A stretch of DNA of 64,000 nt from Herbaspirillum sp. DW155 (GTDB lineage: Bacteria > Pseudomonadota > Gammaproteobacteria > Burkholderiales > Burkholderiaceae_D): NCBI RefSeq assembly GCF_037076565.1, contig NZ_AP029028.1, forward strand, positions 434,001 to 498,000, read 5' to 3'. Under the pieces are notes generated by a model that was not told where the DNA came from, did no database searches, and saw only the letters and a list, made by a program, of their open reading frames with translations. The position numbers were made by a program, and so were the translations under genes. Below, one piece after another: positions 1-9,193 of the stretch. Position 1 is the stretch's first letter. Each line of letters starts with the position of its first letter.

Positions 1-1188
1 GCCATGCTGCGTTCCTCGGCCAAGAACCACAAGGACGTCATCGTCATCTGCGATCCGACCGACTACGAAGGCGTGCTGGCCGAGCTGAAGTCCGGCGGCG
101 ACCTGCCCTATGAAAAGCGTTTCGCGCTGGCCAAGAAGGTCTTCGCCCACACCGCGCAATACGACGGCGCCATCACCAATTACTTCACCTCGCTGGGTGA
201 AGACAAGCAGCACAGCACCCGCAGCGCCTATCCCGCCACCCTGAACCTGCATTTCGAGAAGGTCCAGGACATGCGCTACGGCGAGAACCCGCACCAGAGC
301 GCCGCCTTCTACCGCGACATCAAGAAGGTCGATGGCGCCCTGGCCAACTACACCCAGCTGCAAGGCAAGGAACTGTCCTTCAACAACATCGCCGACGCCG
401 ATGCCGCCTGGGAATGCGTCAAGAGCTTCGACCCCGCCACGGAAGCGGCCTGCGTCATCATCAAGCACGCCAACCCCTGCGGCGTGGCCATCGGTGCCAA
501 TCCGCTGGAAGCCTACAGCAAGGCCCTGCAGACCGATCCGACCTCGGCCTTCGGCGGCATCATCGCCTTCAATCGCGAAGTGGACGCCGCAGCGGCTGAA
601 GCCGTGGCCAAGCAATTCCTGGAAGTGCTGATCGCCCCGTCCTTCAGCGCCGAGGCCAAGCAGATCTTCGCGGCCAAGCAGAACGTGCGCCTGCTGGAAA
701 TCCCGCTGGGTACGGGTCTGAACGGCTATGACTTCAAGCGCGTCGGCGGTGGCCTGCTGGTGCAGTCGCCGGATGCCAAGAACGTGCTGCTGGCCGATGT
801 GAAGGTGGTCAGCAAGAAGCAGCCGACCCAGCAGCAACTGCAGGATCTGATGTTCGCCTGGCGCGTGGCCAAGTTCGTCAAGTCCAATGCCATCGTCTTC
901 TGCGGCAATGGCATGACGCTGGGCGTCGGTGCCGGCCAGATGAGCCGTATCGATTCGGCCCGCATCGCTTCCATCAAGGCGCAGAATGCCGGCCTGACCC
1001 TGGCCGGTTCGGCCGTGGCCTCCGACGCGTTCTTCCCGTTCCGCGATGGCCTGGATGTGGTGGTCGATGCCGGTGCCACCTGCGTCATCCATCCGGGTGG
1101 CTCCATGCGCGACCAGGAAGTCATCGATGCCGCCAATGAGCGCGATGTCGTCATGCTGCTGACCGGTACCCGTCACTTCCGTCACTGA
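1..1188 (+). CDS. purH: Bifunctional AICAR transformylase/IMP cyclohydrolase, 5' end outside window
   Basis: PurH catalyses the last two steps of de novo purine synthesis: formylation of AICAR, then ring closure to IMP. The frame is open from base 1 and 395 codons are present. Family members have about 520 residues, so roughly 130 N-terminal residues (most of the cyclohydrolase domain) lie upstream of the window. What remains is mainly the transformylase domain, with the motifs [10 protein letters not shown] and KHANPCGVA; the Lys-His pair of the second is catalytic in the family. The ATG at base 4 is internal and not a start. A strong terminator follows. Identity is very secure. Confidence 0.96.
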   Translation, partial: AMLRSSAKNHKDVIVICDPTDYEGVLAELKSGGDLPYEKRFALAKKVFAHTAQYDGAITNYFTSLGEDKQHSTRSAYPATLNLHFEKVQDMRYGENPHQSAAFYRDIKKVDGALANYTQLQGKELSFNNIADADAAWECVKSFDPATEAACVIIKHANPCGVAIGANPLEAYSKALQTDPTSAFGGIIAFNREVDAAAAEAVAKQFLEVLIAPSFSAEAKQIFAAKQNVRLLEIPLGTGLNGYDFKRVGGGLLVQSPDAKNVLLADVKVVSKKQPTQQQLQDLMFAWRVAKFVKSNAIVFCGNGMTLGVGAGQMSRIDSARIASIKAQNAGLTLAGSAVASDAFFPFRDGLDVVVDAGATCVIHPGGSMRDQEVIDAANERDVVMLLTGTRHFRH

Positions 1189-1202
1189 TTGCGGCTTGCT
1201 CC

Positions 1203-1237
1203 AAAAAATGACGCCCGGCTTCATGCCGGGCGTTTTT
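1203..1237 (+). terminator. Rho-independent terminator after purH
   Basis: A 9-bp perfect stem (1211-1219 with 1225-1233), a TTCAT loop and a T5 run follow the purH stop by about 20 bases. An A-run on the other side of the stem means it may also end transcription arriving on the minus strand from the MerR-type gene. Confidence 0.88.
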
Positions 1238-1269
1238 GTTGGTGGCGCGTGCGCCGCTGCAGGCTGGTT

Positions 1270-2289
1270 TCAGCTGTCCTCGGTGATGAATCCTTCATGC
1301 AGGGCAATGCGCGTCATCGCGGCTTCAAAACGCTGGCGCGATTCCGAGGTCAGCTGCTGCAGGTATTGATGCAATTGCGCGTCAGCCACATTGCGGTTGG
1401 CGCACTGGGCGCTGTAGCGCTCGAACTGCGACAGCTGCATCAGCAGCTCGGCCACGTGGCGCGGGCATTCGCACGCCACCGTGGTGGACTGGTTGGCGAA
1501 GGCGATCAGTTCGTTGTCGTCCCAGCGGCGCGCCGGCAGGGCCGTGGCGGCTTCCTCCTCCGCGCGTGCGGGCAGGGACAGCGCCGCCAGGCCGCGCAGC
1601 CATTGCAGGATCACCACGTCCGGCTGCGGCGCGCGCAACAGGCTGATGCCCACCGTCGCCAGCGTCTCGCACACGGCCTCGCTGGCAAATCCATACAGCA
1701 CCGCCATCGGCAGCCCGCTCAGGGCCGGTGCCGAACTCTCCAAGGCGCCCAGCCAGCCGGCATGCAATTGCGGCTCGTGCAGCAGCAGGGCATCCACTTC
1801 TTCGCGTTTTAGGGCCATGGCCGCCTGTTCGATGTTCTCGAACGGTCCCAGCAATTGCAGCGGACGGCCCAGGCGCTGCAGCAGGCCCGGCTTGTCCAGC
1901 CGCTGCGCCAGCGTGGAGCCGATCACGGCCAGGCGCCACTGGCCTTGCGCGGCCTCCGGCGGCGTCGGCCTGGCCGCATGCAGTTCGGCATGGGTGGCGG
2001 CGACCTGCTGGAGCTGATCCATGTCCAACCCCGCCAGGCTGCCGATGGCGTGGCCCAGCTCGGTCAACTGGCGGATCAGCGCCAGGCGCCGCACGTCCGC
2101 CTCCGAATACAGGCGCTGGCCGCTGGGTGAGAGCTTGCCTTGGGTCAGCGCATAGCGGCGCTCCCAGACACGCAGGGTGGCGACCGGCATGCGCAGCATG
2201 CGCGCTACCGCACCGGTGCGGCGCAAAGCTTCACCGGCGGGCTTGTCGGTGGCCGGAGCAGGGGAATTGGTCGGATGGGCAGGGCTCAT
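1270..2289 (-). CDS. MerR-family transcriptional regulator (LitR/CarH-like layout) of the photolyase locus
   Basis: A 339-residue regulator. Residues about 23-92 form a MerR winged helix-turn-helix (GAVARML, ATLRVWERRY, GQRLYSEADVRRL). The rest resembles the sensor half of LitR/CarH light-responsive MerR proteins. I do not see the DxHxxG cobalamin-ligand motif of true B12-binding members, so B12 sensing is doubtful. The start was chosen at 2289 because GGAG lies 6 bases upstream; an in-frame ATG at 2352 would need an unsupported longer N-terminus. It diverges from the DUF2256/photolyase genes. Control of those genes is inferred from position and from family precedent. Confidence 0.85.
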   Translation of the reverse strand: MSPAHPTNSPAPATDKPAGEALRRTGAVARMLRMPVATLRVWERRYALTQGKLSPSGQRLYSEADVRRLALIRQLTELGHAIGSLAGLDMDQLQQVAATHAELHAARPTPPEAAQGQWRLAVIGSTLAQRLDKPGLLQRLGRPLQLLGPFENIEQAAMALKREEVDALLLHEPQLHAGWLGALESSAPALSGLPMAVLYGFASEAVCETLATVGISLLRAPQPDVVILQWLRGLAALSLPARAEEEAATALPARRWDDNELIAFANQSTTVACECPRHVAELLMQLSQFERYSAQCANRNVADAQLHQYLQQLTSESRQRFEAAMTRIALHEGFITEDS

Positions 2290-2320
2290 AGGATTCTCCA
2301 TTGAATCATGTTTGACGCAG

Positions 2321-2390
2321 ATTATAGGCGCTAATTTGGCTTCATGAGTCAAGTGTGACGCATTTATTCAGTACAATCCTGAGTCATGAA
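2321..2390. promoter_or_regulatory. Divergent promoter/operator region between MerR gene and photolyase operon
   Basis: On the minus strand, TTGACT (2347-2352) and TATAAT (2321-2326) are 20 bp apart, the long spacing typical of promoters that MerR proteins remodel. On the plus strand TACAAT (2372-2377) lies just before the DUF2256 start. TTCATGAGTCA (2341-2351) recurs inverted with one mismatch at 2380-2390, giving a pair of likely operator arms. Binding of the regulator is inferred, not shown. Confidence 0.6.
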
Positions 2391-2562
2391 ACCCAGGAAC
2401 CCGGCCACCGGCTATCGCGGCAACAAGGCGCACTTGCCCAGCAAGCCCTGCGCCGTGTGCGGCCGGCCCATGACCTGGCGGCGCGCCTGGGCGAAAAACT
2501 GGGCCGAGGTCCGCTATTGTTCCGAGGCCTGTCGCCGCAAGCGTGCCCACCCCGGCCTTTGA
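2386..2562 (+). CDS. DUF2256 small zinc-ribbon-like protein
   Basis: A 58-residue basic protein with two Cys pairs, CAVC near residues 22-25 and CSEAC near 45-49, around the conserved core RPMTWRRAWAKNW. This is the DUF2256 signature, and the Cys spacing suggests a treble-clef or zinc-ribbon fold. DUF2256 genes commonly sit beside photolyase/cryptochrome genes; the biochemical role is unknown to me. It is followed after 11 bases by the photolyase-like gene, whose Shine-Dalgarno overlaps this stop codon, so the two are probably translationally coupled. The expected transcription start lies only a few bases before the ATG. Confidence 0.85.
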   Translation: MKPRNPATGYRGNKAHLPSKPCAVCGRPMTWRRAWAKNWAEVRYCSEACRRKRAHPGL

Positions 2563-2573
2563 GGAGTCGAGCC

Positions 2574-3899
2574 ATGTATCGCAAACACCAATTCGACCTG
2601 GTGCTGGATGCGCCTTCCCCGGAAGACGAACCCGCCGCCGCTTCGGCCCCCGCCGTGCGCGCTGCGGCACCGTTGGCACCGCTGGCGCTGCTGCCCTTGC
2701 AGCCCACTCTGGCAGCGGCCCGCGAGCGCATCGCGGCGGTGCGCCCCGGCGCCTACGCCCGCACTCGCAACAGCCTCGATGGCGCCGTCACTGGTCTCTC
2801 GCCTTATCTCACGCACGGCATCGTCAGCCTGCGCGAGGTGCTGGCCGGCGTCTGCAGCCGCCATGCGTTGGAGGTACAGCACAAGTTCGTCTACGAGCTG
2901 GGCTGGCGCGCCTTCTACCGCTACGTCTGGGCCAGGCGCGGGGCGCGCATCTTCGATTCGCTGCATGCCGGTCCGCTGCCGGAGTCGGCCTATGCACGCG
3001 AACTGCCGGCCGACATCCGCGAAGGCGCCACCGGCCTGCCCGTGATCGACCAGGCCGTGCGCACTCTGTACGCCACCGGCACCCTGCACAACCACGCGCG
3101 CATGTGGCTGGCCAGCTATGTGGTGCACCTGCGCAAGGTGCATTGGCGCGCCGGGGCGGACTGGATGGTCGGCCATCTGCTGGATGGCGACCTGGGCAGC
3201 AATCACCTGAGCTGGCAGTGGGTGGCCGGTACCGGCAGCCACAAGCCCTATCTGTTCAATGCCGAGAACGTGGCCAAGTACGCCCCGGCCGGGTGGCATA
3301 GCCCGGGCACGGTGGTAGATACCTCATATGAAGCTTTAGGCGAAATCGCGCTCAATCCCGACCCGGTGGCCGCCGAACCCGCCCAGCGTGCGCGGGAACG
3401 CTGCAAGGAGCCGGCGCTGCTCCAGGCGCCACCTGAACATTTGTGCAGTTTGACGCCACAGGCCCAGGCCGTGGCCGGGCGCGATGTCTGGCTGGTCCAT
3501 CCGTGGAGCCTGGGCGAGCTGCCGTCCGATCTGCCGGCCGATACCGTGGTGGTGGGTCTGTATCTGTCGGACTTCCATCTGCTCTGGCCCTGGGACCAGC
3601 GCCGCTGGGATTTCGTCGGCGCGCGCATGCGGGAGCTGACCTCGCTGTGCTGGCACGGTGACGCCGCCACTGTCGGCCGTGCGCTCAAGTCTGCGCGCAG
3701 CGTACGTTGTCTGGCTGATCCGCATCTGGCGCCGTGGTTGCCTCTGTGGGCGCAGTGCGTGGCGCCCGCGGAACTGTTCCCGGTGGTCGACAAGCCCAGC
3801 GACCTCTTCACCCAATGGTGGCGCCGCAGCACCCAGGGCCTGCAGACCGCCGCCGAACTGCTGGCGCGCACCGAGCGCAGGGAGCGGCGTGATGGCTGA
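2574..3899 (+). CDS. Antenna-less photolyase/cryptochrome-like FAD-binding protein
   Basis: A 442-residue protein matching only the helical FAD-binding half of photolyases: LSPYLTHG (about 75-82), TGLPVIDQAVRTLYATGTLHNHARM region (153-177) and DGDLGSNHLSWQWVAGTG region (204-221), which keeps the canonical Asn and WQW of the flavin pocket. The N-terminal Rossmann antenna domain is absent. About 200 further C-terminal residues do not match photolyases to my eye. Start at 2574 is supported by GAGGAG at 2561-2566; earlier in-frame ATGs run through the DUF2256 gene. It overlaps the next gene by 8 bases. Role inferred as light-dependent DNA repair or signalling; actual repair activity is uncertain. 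Confidence 0.8.
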   Translation: MYRKHQFDLVLDAPSPEDEPAAASAPAVRAAAPLAPLALLPLQPTLAAARERIAAVRPGAYARTRNSLDGAVTGLSPYLTHGIVSLREVLAGVCSRHALEVQHKFVYELGWRAFYRYVWARRGARIFDSLHAGPLPESAYARELPADIREGATGLPVIDQAVRTLYATGTLHNHARMWLASYVVHLRKVHWRAGADWMVGHLLDGDLGSNHLSWQWVAGTGSHKPYLFNAENVAKYAPAGWHSPGTVVDTSYEALGEIALNPDPVAAEPAQRARERCKEPALLQAPPEHLCSLTPQAQAVAGRDVWLVHPWSLGELPSDLPADTVVVGLYLSDFHLLWPWDQRRWDFVGARMRELTSLCWHGDAATVGRALKSARSVRCLADPHLAPWLPLWAQCVAPAELFPVVDKPSDLFTQWWRRSTQGLQTAAELLARTERRERRDG

Positions 3900-4296
3900 T
3901 TCCGATGCGGATGAATTGACGGTGCTCTATGACGGCGCCTGTCCGCTGTGCCGCCGCGAGATCGGCCTTTACCAGCGCAGCGCCGGGGATGCGCCGCTGC
4001 GCTTTTGTGACATCAGCCGCGCCGATGCGGCCCCCGCCGAACTGCCGACCGGGCTCACGCGCGACCAGCTGCTGGCGCGTTTCCACGTCCGGCGGGGGGA
4101 TGGCATGGTTTTCAGCGGTGCCCAAGCCTTCGTGCAACTGTGGGCCACCTTGCCGGGATGGCGCTGGCTGGCCCGGCTGGCACGCCTGCCGGGCATGCTG
4201 TGGCTGATGGAGCGCAGCTATCGCGGCTTCCTGCGCGTGCGGCCGGCCGTGCAGCGGCTGGCGGTGCGGCTGGAACGCCGCCGGGAGCGCCGCTGA
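3892..4296 (+). CDS. DCC1-like thiol-disulfide oxidoreductase family (DUF393)
   Basis: A 134-residue protein with the family hallmark DGACPLCRREI near the N-terminus: a DxxCPxC motif on a thioredoxin-like start, with an FSGAQAFVQLW segment and hydrophobic WLARLARLPG stretch further on. DUF393/DCC1 proteins are thought to be redox-active, but no substrate is established. It overlaps the preceding photolyase-like gene by 8 bases, and its stop is followed one base later by the photolyase ATG, so it is firmly within this operon. A redox role supporting the flavoproteins is inference only. Confidence 0.82.
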   Translation: MADSDADELTVLYDGACPLCRREIGLYQRSAGDAPLRFCDISRADAAPAELPTGLTRDQLLARFHVRRGDGMVFSGAQAFVQLWATLPGWRWLARLARLPGMLWLMERSYRGFLRVRPAVQRLAVRLERRRERR

Positions 4297-4297
4297 G

Positions 4298-5764
4298 ATG
4301 TCCGTCGGCCTGGTCTGGTTCAAGCGCGACCTGCGCTTGCGCGATCACGCGGCGCTGGCCGAGGCTGCGCGATGCGAGCGTGCGTTTGCGGTCTTCATCA
4401 TCGAGCCGGCGTGGCTGCAGAGCTTTGAATGCGATCCGCGGCATGTGGATTTTCTGTTGCGTTCCCTTGCCCCCTTGCAGATCGAATTGCAGCAGCGCGG
4501 CCTGCCTTTGCTGGTGCGCATGGGCGAGGCGGTGCAGGTATTGGAATCCCTGCGCCGCGAGTGGGGCGTGACCCACCTCTTCAGCCACGAAGAAACCGGC
4601 CCGGCCTGGAGCTACGCGCGCGATATCTCGGTGAACCGCTGGAGCCGCATCCAGGGCGTGCAGTGGCACGAGTTTCTACAAACCGGCGTGGTGCGCCGCC
4701 TGCGCAGCCGCGATGGCTGGGCCACGCGCTGGGTGCAGCGCATGGAGGCGGCGCAGATTGCCAATCCTGCTGGCTTTCATGCACCGCAAGGGATGCGGCC
4801 GGACAGACTGCCCACCTTGACCGAACTGGGTTTGCCCGAGGTGCGCCTGCAACCGCCCGCTGGCGAGGCGGCAGCGTGGGATACGCTGCGCGCCTTCCTC
4901 GGCGGCGGCGGGCGCGATTATCGGCGCGGCATGTCCAGTCCGCTGACCGCACCCGAGGCCTGCAGTCGTCTGAGCGCGCATCTGGCGTTCGGCACCATTT
5001 CCATGCGCAGCGTGCATCAGGCCACCGAGCTGGCCATCGAACACACGGCCGACCGCGAGCTGGCCTACGGCTTGCGCGGGTTCTCCAGCCGTCTGCGCTG
5101 GCATTGCCACTTCATGCAGAAGCTGGAAGACCAGCCCGATATCGAATGGCGCAACGTGGCGCGTTCGCTGGATGGCTTGCGTCCCGGCGATGGCGGCCCG
5201 TGGGGCGTGGAGGCGCAGGCGCGTTTCGATGCCTGGTGCGAAGGCCGTACCGGTTATCCCATGATCGACGCCTGCATGCGCCAGCTGTGCGCCACCGGCT
5301 GGCTCAACTTCCGCATGCGCGCCATGCTGGTCAGCTTCGCCGCCTATCACCTGTGGCTGCACTGGCGGGCGCCGGGGCTGTTCCTGGCGCGGCAGTTTCT
5401 GGATTTCGAACCGGGCATCCACTGGAGCCAGATGCAGATGCAGTCCGGCACCACCGGCATCAACACGCTGCGCATCTATTCGCCGGCCAAGCAGGCGCGC
5501 GATCATGATCCGCTGGGGGAGTACGTGCGGCGCTGGGTGCCGGAGTATGGTACGGCCGCTTATCCCGATCCCATCGTTGATGAGAAGGCGGCGCTCAAGC
5601 GGGCCAAGGAGGCGCTCTACGGCCAGCGCAGCAGCAGTACTGCGCGTGCGGAAGCCGAGGCCATCCAGGACAAGCACGGTTCGCGCAAGAGCGGCCTGCC
5701 ATCGACCACCCGGCGCGCGCCGCGCCAGAAAACTCAGGATCCGGGGCAGGGTGTCTTGTTCTGA
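4298..5764 (+). CDS. Deoxyribodipyrimidine photolyase-family protein, divergent FAD pocket
   Basis: A 488-residue protein with both photolyase domains: N-terminal Rossmann antenna fold starting VGLVWFKRDLRLRDH, then the FAD-binding helical domain with SAHLAFGTIS (226-235), GRTGYPMIDACMRQLCATGW region (316-335) and a distal segment ending GINTLRIYSP. The loop that reads roughly DGDLAANNGGWQWAASTGTD in E. coli PhrB is here DFEPGIHWSQMQMQSGTTG (369-387), so the flavin-facing Asn and WQW are missing. That places it in a divergent bacterial subgroup; repair of cyclobutane dimers is plausible but unproven. Last gene of the MerR-controlled operon. The C-terminus is basic and low-complexity. Confidence 0.85.
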   Translation: MSVGLVWFKRDLRLRDHAALAEAARCERAFAVFIIEPAWLQSFECDPRHVDFLLRSLAPLQIELQQRGLPLLVRMGEAVQVLESLRREWGVTHLFSHEETGPAWSYARDISVNRWSRIQGVQWHEFLQTGVVRRLRSRDGWATRWVQRMEAAQIANPAGFHAPQGMRPDRLPTLTELGLPEVRLQPPAGEAAAWDTLRAFLGGGGRDYRRGMSSPLTAPEACSRLSAHLAFGTISMRSVHQATELAIEHTADRELAYGLRGFSSRLRWHCHFMQKLEDQPDIEWRNVARSLDGLRPGDGGPWGVEAQARFDAWCEGRTGYPMIDACMRQLCATGWLNFRMRAMLVSFAAYHLWLHWRAPGLFLARQFLDFEPGIHWSQMQMQSGTTGINTLRIYSPAKQARDHDPLGEYVRRWVPEYGTAAYPDPIVDEKAALKRAKEALYGQRSSSTARAEAEAIQDKHGSRKSGLPSTTRRAPRQKTQDPGQGVLF

Positions 5765-5800
5765 CGCGGCATGTCCGCCTGATCGGTTAGACTGGCGGGC

Positions 5801-6343
5801 ATGAAAATCCTCGGTATCGACCCAGGCTTGCGCACCACCGGTTTCGGGGTCATCCACAAGCAGGGCAACACGCTGTCCTATATCGCTTCCGGCACCATCA
5901 AGACCCCGGACGGCGACCTTCCCTCGCGCCTGAAAGTCATCCTCGCCAGTGTCGGCGAAGTGGTGAAGTCTTATGCACCCGATTGCGCCGCCATCGAAAA
6001 GGTGTTCGTCAACGTCAATCCGCAATCCACGCTGCTGCTGGGGCAGGCGCGCGGCGCGGCCATTTGCGCGCTGGTGGCGGCTGATCTGGCGGTAGCCGAA
6101 TACACGGCCCTGCAGGTCAAGCAGGCCGTGGCCGGTCATGGACGCGCCCAGAAGGCGCAGGTGCAGGAGATGGTGGCGCGGCTCTTGAAGTTGCCCGGCC
6201 TGCCCGGCACCGATGCGGCCGATGCGCTGGGCGTGGCGATCTGCCACGCGCATGGCGGAGGGGTCTTGTCCGGCCTGGGCGCGCTGGCCCCGGCGCTGGC
6301 GCGCAATGGCATCCGCATGCGCGGCGGGCGTCTGATCGGTTAG
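5801..6343 (+). CDS. ruvC: Crossover junction endodeoxyribonuclease RuvC
   Basis: RuvC is the homodimeric nuclease that resolves Holliday junctions left by RuvAB. At 180 residues it has normal family length. The four metal-binding acidic residues are visible: D7 in [13 protein letters not shown]66 in AIEKVF, and D138/D141 in GTDAADALG. Conserved [12 protein letters not shown] is present near residue 75. The start ATG gives the canonical N-terminus MKILGIDPG. Its stop codon overlaps the stop of the convergent DUF808 gene (6340). ruvC is separated from ruvAB here by that minus-strand gene. Confidence 0.96.
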   Translation: MKILGIDPGLRTTGFGVIHKQGNTLSYIASGTIKTPDGDLPSRLKVILASVGEVVKSYAPDCAAIEKVFVNVNPQSTLLLGQARGAAICALVAADLAVAEYTALQVKQAVAGHGRAQKAQVQEMVARLLKLPGLPGTDAADALGVAICHAHGGGVLSGLGALAPALARNGIRMRGGRLIG

Positions 6344-7281
6344 TGCTTTTTCTTGAAGAGGGACAGCACACGCTGCGCCAGCTTCACCACCATCAGCACC
6401 ACTGCACCTGCGACTACGCCGAAGATGGCATTCAAGACCGCCGGGGTGATCGCCCCGAGGAGCGGACCGGCTACCGCGATACCCTCCACGGCTTGGGCTG
6501 CCGCCTCGATGGCGTGATGCGCGAAGGCCAGGCCGTGGGTCAGGATGCCGCCGCCGACCATGAACATGGCAATCGTCCCGATCACCGACAGGCTGCGCAT
6601 CATCTTCGGTGCGGCCGCCAGGACTGCCCGACCGATGCCAGCCTTGAAGCGTCCCCAGGCGCTTGCGCCCGCATGTTGCACCAGGTAGAGGCCGCCGTCA
6701 TCGAGTTTGACGATGCCGGCCACCAGCCCATACACGCCCGCCGTCATGATCAATGCGATGCCCACCAGCACCGTGATCTGCTGCTGCAAGGGCGCCCCGG
6801 CCACGGTGCCCAGCGTGATGGCGATGATCTCCGCTGACAGGATGAAGTCGGTGCGCACGGCATCCTTGATCTTTTCCTGCTCGTAGACCAGCGGGTCGAT
6901 GTCGTCGGCGGTCCTGGCGGCGACTTCATGATGTTCTTCCTCGTGGGGAAGATACTTGTGGGCCAGCTTCTCGAAGCCTTCGAAGCAGAGGAAGGCGCCG
7001 CCCAGCATCAGCAGCGGCGTCACCGCCCACGGGATGAAGGCACTGATGGCCAGCGCCGCCGGTACCAGGATGGCCTTGTTCTTCAACGAACCCCTGGCGA
7101 CCGCCCACACCACCGGCAGCTCCCGCTCGGCCCGCACGCCCGCGACCTGCTGGGCATTCAAGGCCAGGTCGTCGCCCAGCACGCCGGCCGTCTTCTTGGC
7201 GGCCACCTTGGTCATCAGGGATACGTCATCGAGCACGGTGGCGATGTCGTCAATCAATGCGAAGAAGGCGCTGCCGGCCAT
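6340..7281 (-). CDS. DUF808 family inner-membrane protein (YedI-like)
   Basis: A 313-residue polytopic membrane protein with the DUF808 N-terminal signature [16 protein letters not shown] followed by [15 protein letters not shown], and several hydrophobic segments (around [19 protein letters not shown], the middle of the protein, and a final [19 protein letters not shown] region). A charged HEEEHHE patch sits between helices. Function is not established in the family; it is often annotated as a membrane protein possibly involved in transport. The AAGGA just upstream of the ATG supports the start. It lies between ruvC and ruvA and diverges from ruvAB across the LexA-like box. Confidence 0.85.
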   Translation of the reverse strand: MAGSAFFALIDDIATVLDDVSLMTKVAAKKTAGVLGDDLALNAQQVAGVRAERELPVVWAVARGSLKNKAILVPAALAISAFIPWAVTPLLMLGGAFLCFEGFEKLAHKYLPHEEEHHEVAARTADDIDPLVYEQEKIKDAVRTDFILSAEIIAITLGTVAGAPLQQQITVLVGIALIMTAGVYGLVAGIVKLDDGGLYLVQHAGASAWGRFKAGIGRAVLAAAPKMMRSLSVIGTIAMFMVGGGILTHGLAFAHHAIEAAAQAVEGIAVAGPLLGAITPAVLNAIFGVVAGAVVLMVVKLAQRVLSLFKKKH

Positions 7282-7319
7282 GTTTTTTCCTTTGTCTTCA
7301 TCTGAGGGGGGCTTGGATA

Positions 7320-7335
7320 CTGTTCATCCGAACAG
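7320..7335. promoter_or_regulatory. LexA/SOS box upstream of ruvAB
   Basis: CTGTTCATCCGAACAG is an exact fit to CTGT-N8-ACAG, the LexA operator of gamma- and betaproteobacteria. It sits 57 bases before the ruvA start and 38 bases from the divergent DUF808 start. SOS control of ruvAB is well established in E. coli; here it is inferred from the site. Confidence 0.85.
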
Positions 7336-7392
7336 TGCTGTATCATCGCGGGATTATCACAGACGTTGCCTCCCGCGCACATCCCTGACGCC

Positions 7393-7971
7393 ATGATCGG
7401 TCGCCTCTCCGGAATTCTCTTGGAAAAAATCCCCCCGAACCTGCTGGTCGACTGCCAGGGGGTCGGTTACGAAGTGGCTGTGCCCATGAGCACCTACTAC
7501 AACCTGCCGTCCCTGGGCGAGAAGGTCACCTTGCTGACGCACCTGGCCATCCGCGAGGATGCGCACATTCTGTTCGGGTTTGGGACCGCCGAAGAGCGCA
7601 ATACGTTCAAGGAGCTGATCAAGATTTCCGGCGTGGGCGCGCGCACCGCCTTGTCGATTCTCTCGGGCATGTCGGTGAGCGACCTGGCGCAGGCCGTCAC
7701 CCTGCAGGAAGCAGGACGCCTGACGCGCGTGCCGGGCATCGGCAAGAAGACCGCCGAACGCCTGTTGCTGGAGTTGAAGGGCAAGCTCGGCGCCGACCTG
7801 GGCGCGGTTGCCGGCGTGGTCCATAGCGACGCCTCGGCCGACATCCTCAACGCCCTGCTGGCGCTGGGCTATTCGGACAAGGAAGCGACCCTGGCCATGA
7901 AGCAGGTGCCCAAGGACAGCAGCGTCTCGGACGGCATCAAGCTGGCCCTCAAGGCACTCTCCAAGGGCTGA
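7393..7971 (+). CDS. ruvA: Holliday junction branch-migration protein RuvA
   Basis: RuvA is the tetrameric junction-binding platform that loads the RuvB motor. The 192-residue protein shows the OB-fold N-terminus (MIGRLSGIL, then [10 protein letters not shown]), the two helix-hairpin-helix motifs around [12 protein letters not shown] and [17 protein letters not shown], and a C-terminal three-helix domain III (about residues 145-192) that contacts RuvB. The start at 7393 gives the canonical MIGRL; an in-frame ATG at 7366 is less likely. ruvB follows after 24 bases in the same operon, behind the SOS box. Confidence 0.96.
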   Translation: MIGRLSGILLEKIPPNLLVDCQGVGYEVAVPMSTYYNLPSLGEKVTLLTHLAIREDAHILFGFGTAEERNTFKELIKISGVGARTALSILSGMSVSDLAQAVTLQEAGRLTRVPGIGKKTAERLLLELKGKLGADLGAVAGVVHSDASADILNALLALGYSDKEATLAMKQVPKDSSVSDGIKLALKALSKG

Positions 7972-7995
7972 GCCCGGGCAGACAAGGATTAGAGC

Positions 7996-9051
<1,056 letters not shown>

Positions 9052-9193
9052 GCGCGGCCATTCTCATGGGCCGGATGACTATTGTCAGGGATGAAAAACA
9101 GCGTGCTGCACAGCAGTGTAATCTGATGAAATTTCTGTCAGATATCGTCAAAAAGCGAGTTTTTGCTTGTGCAAAAATTAATCGTCATCGACA

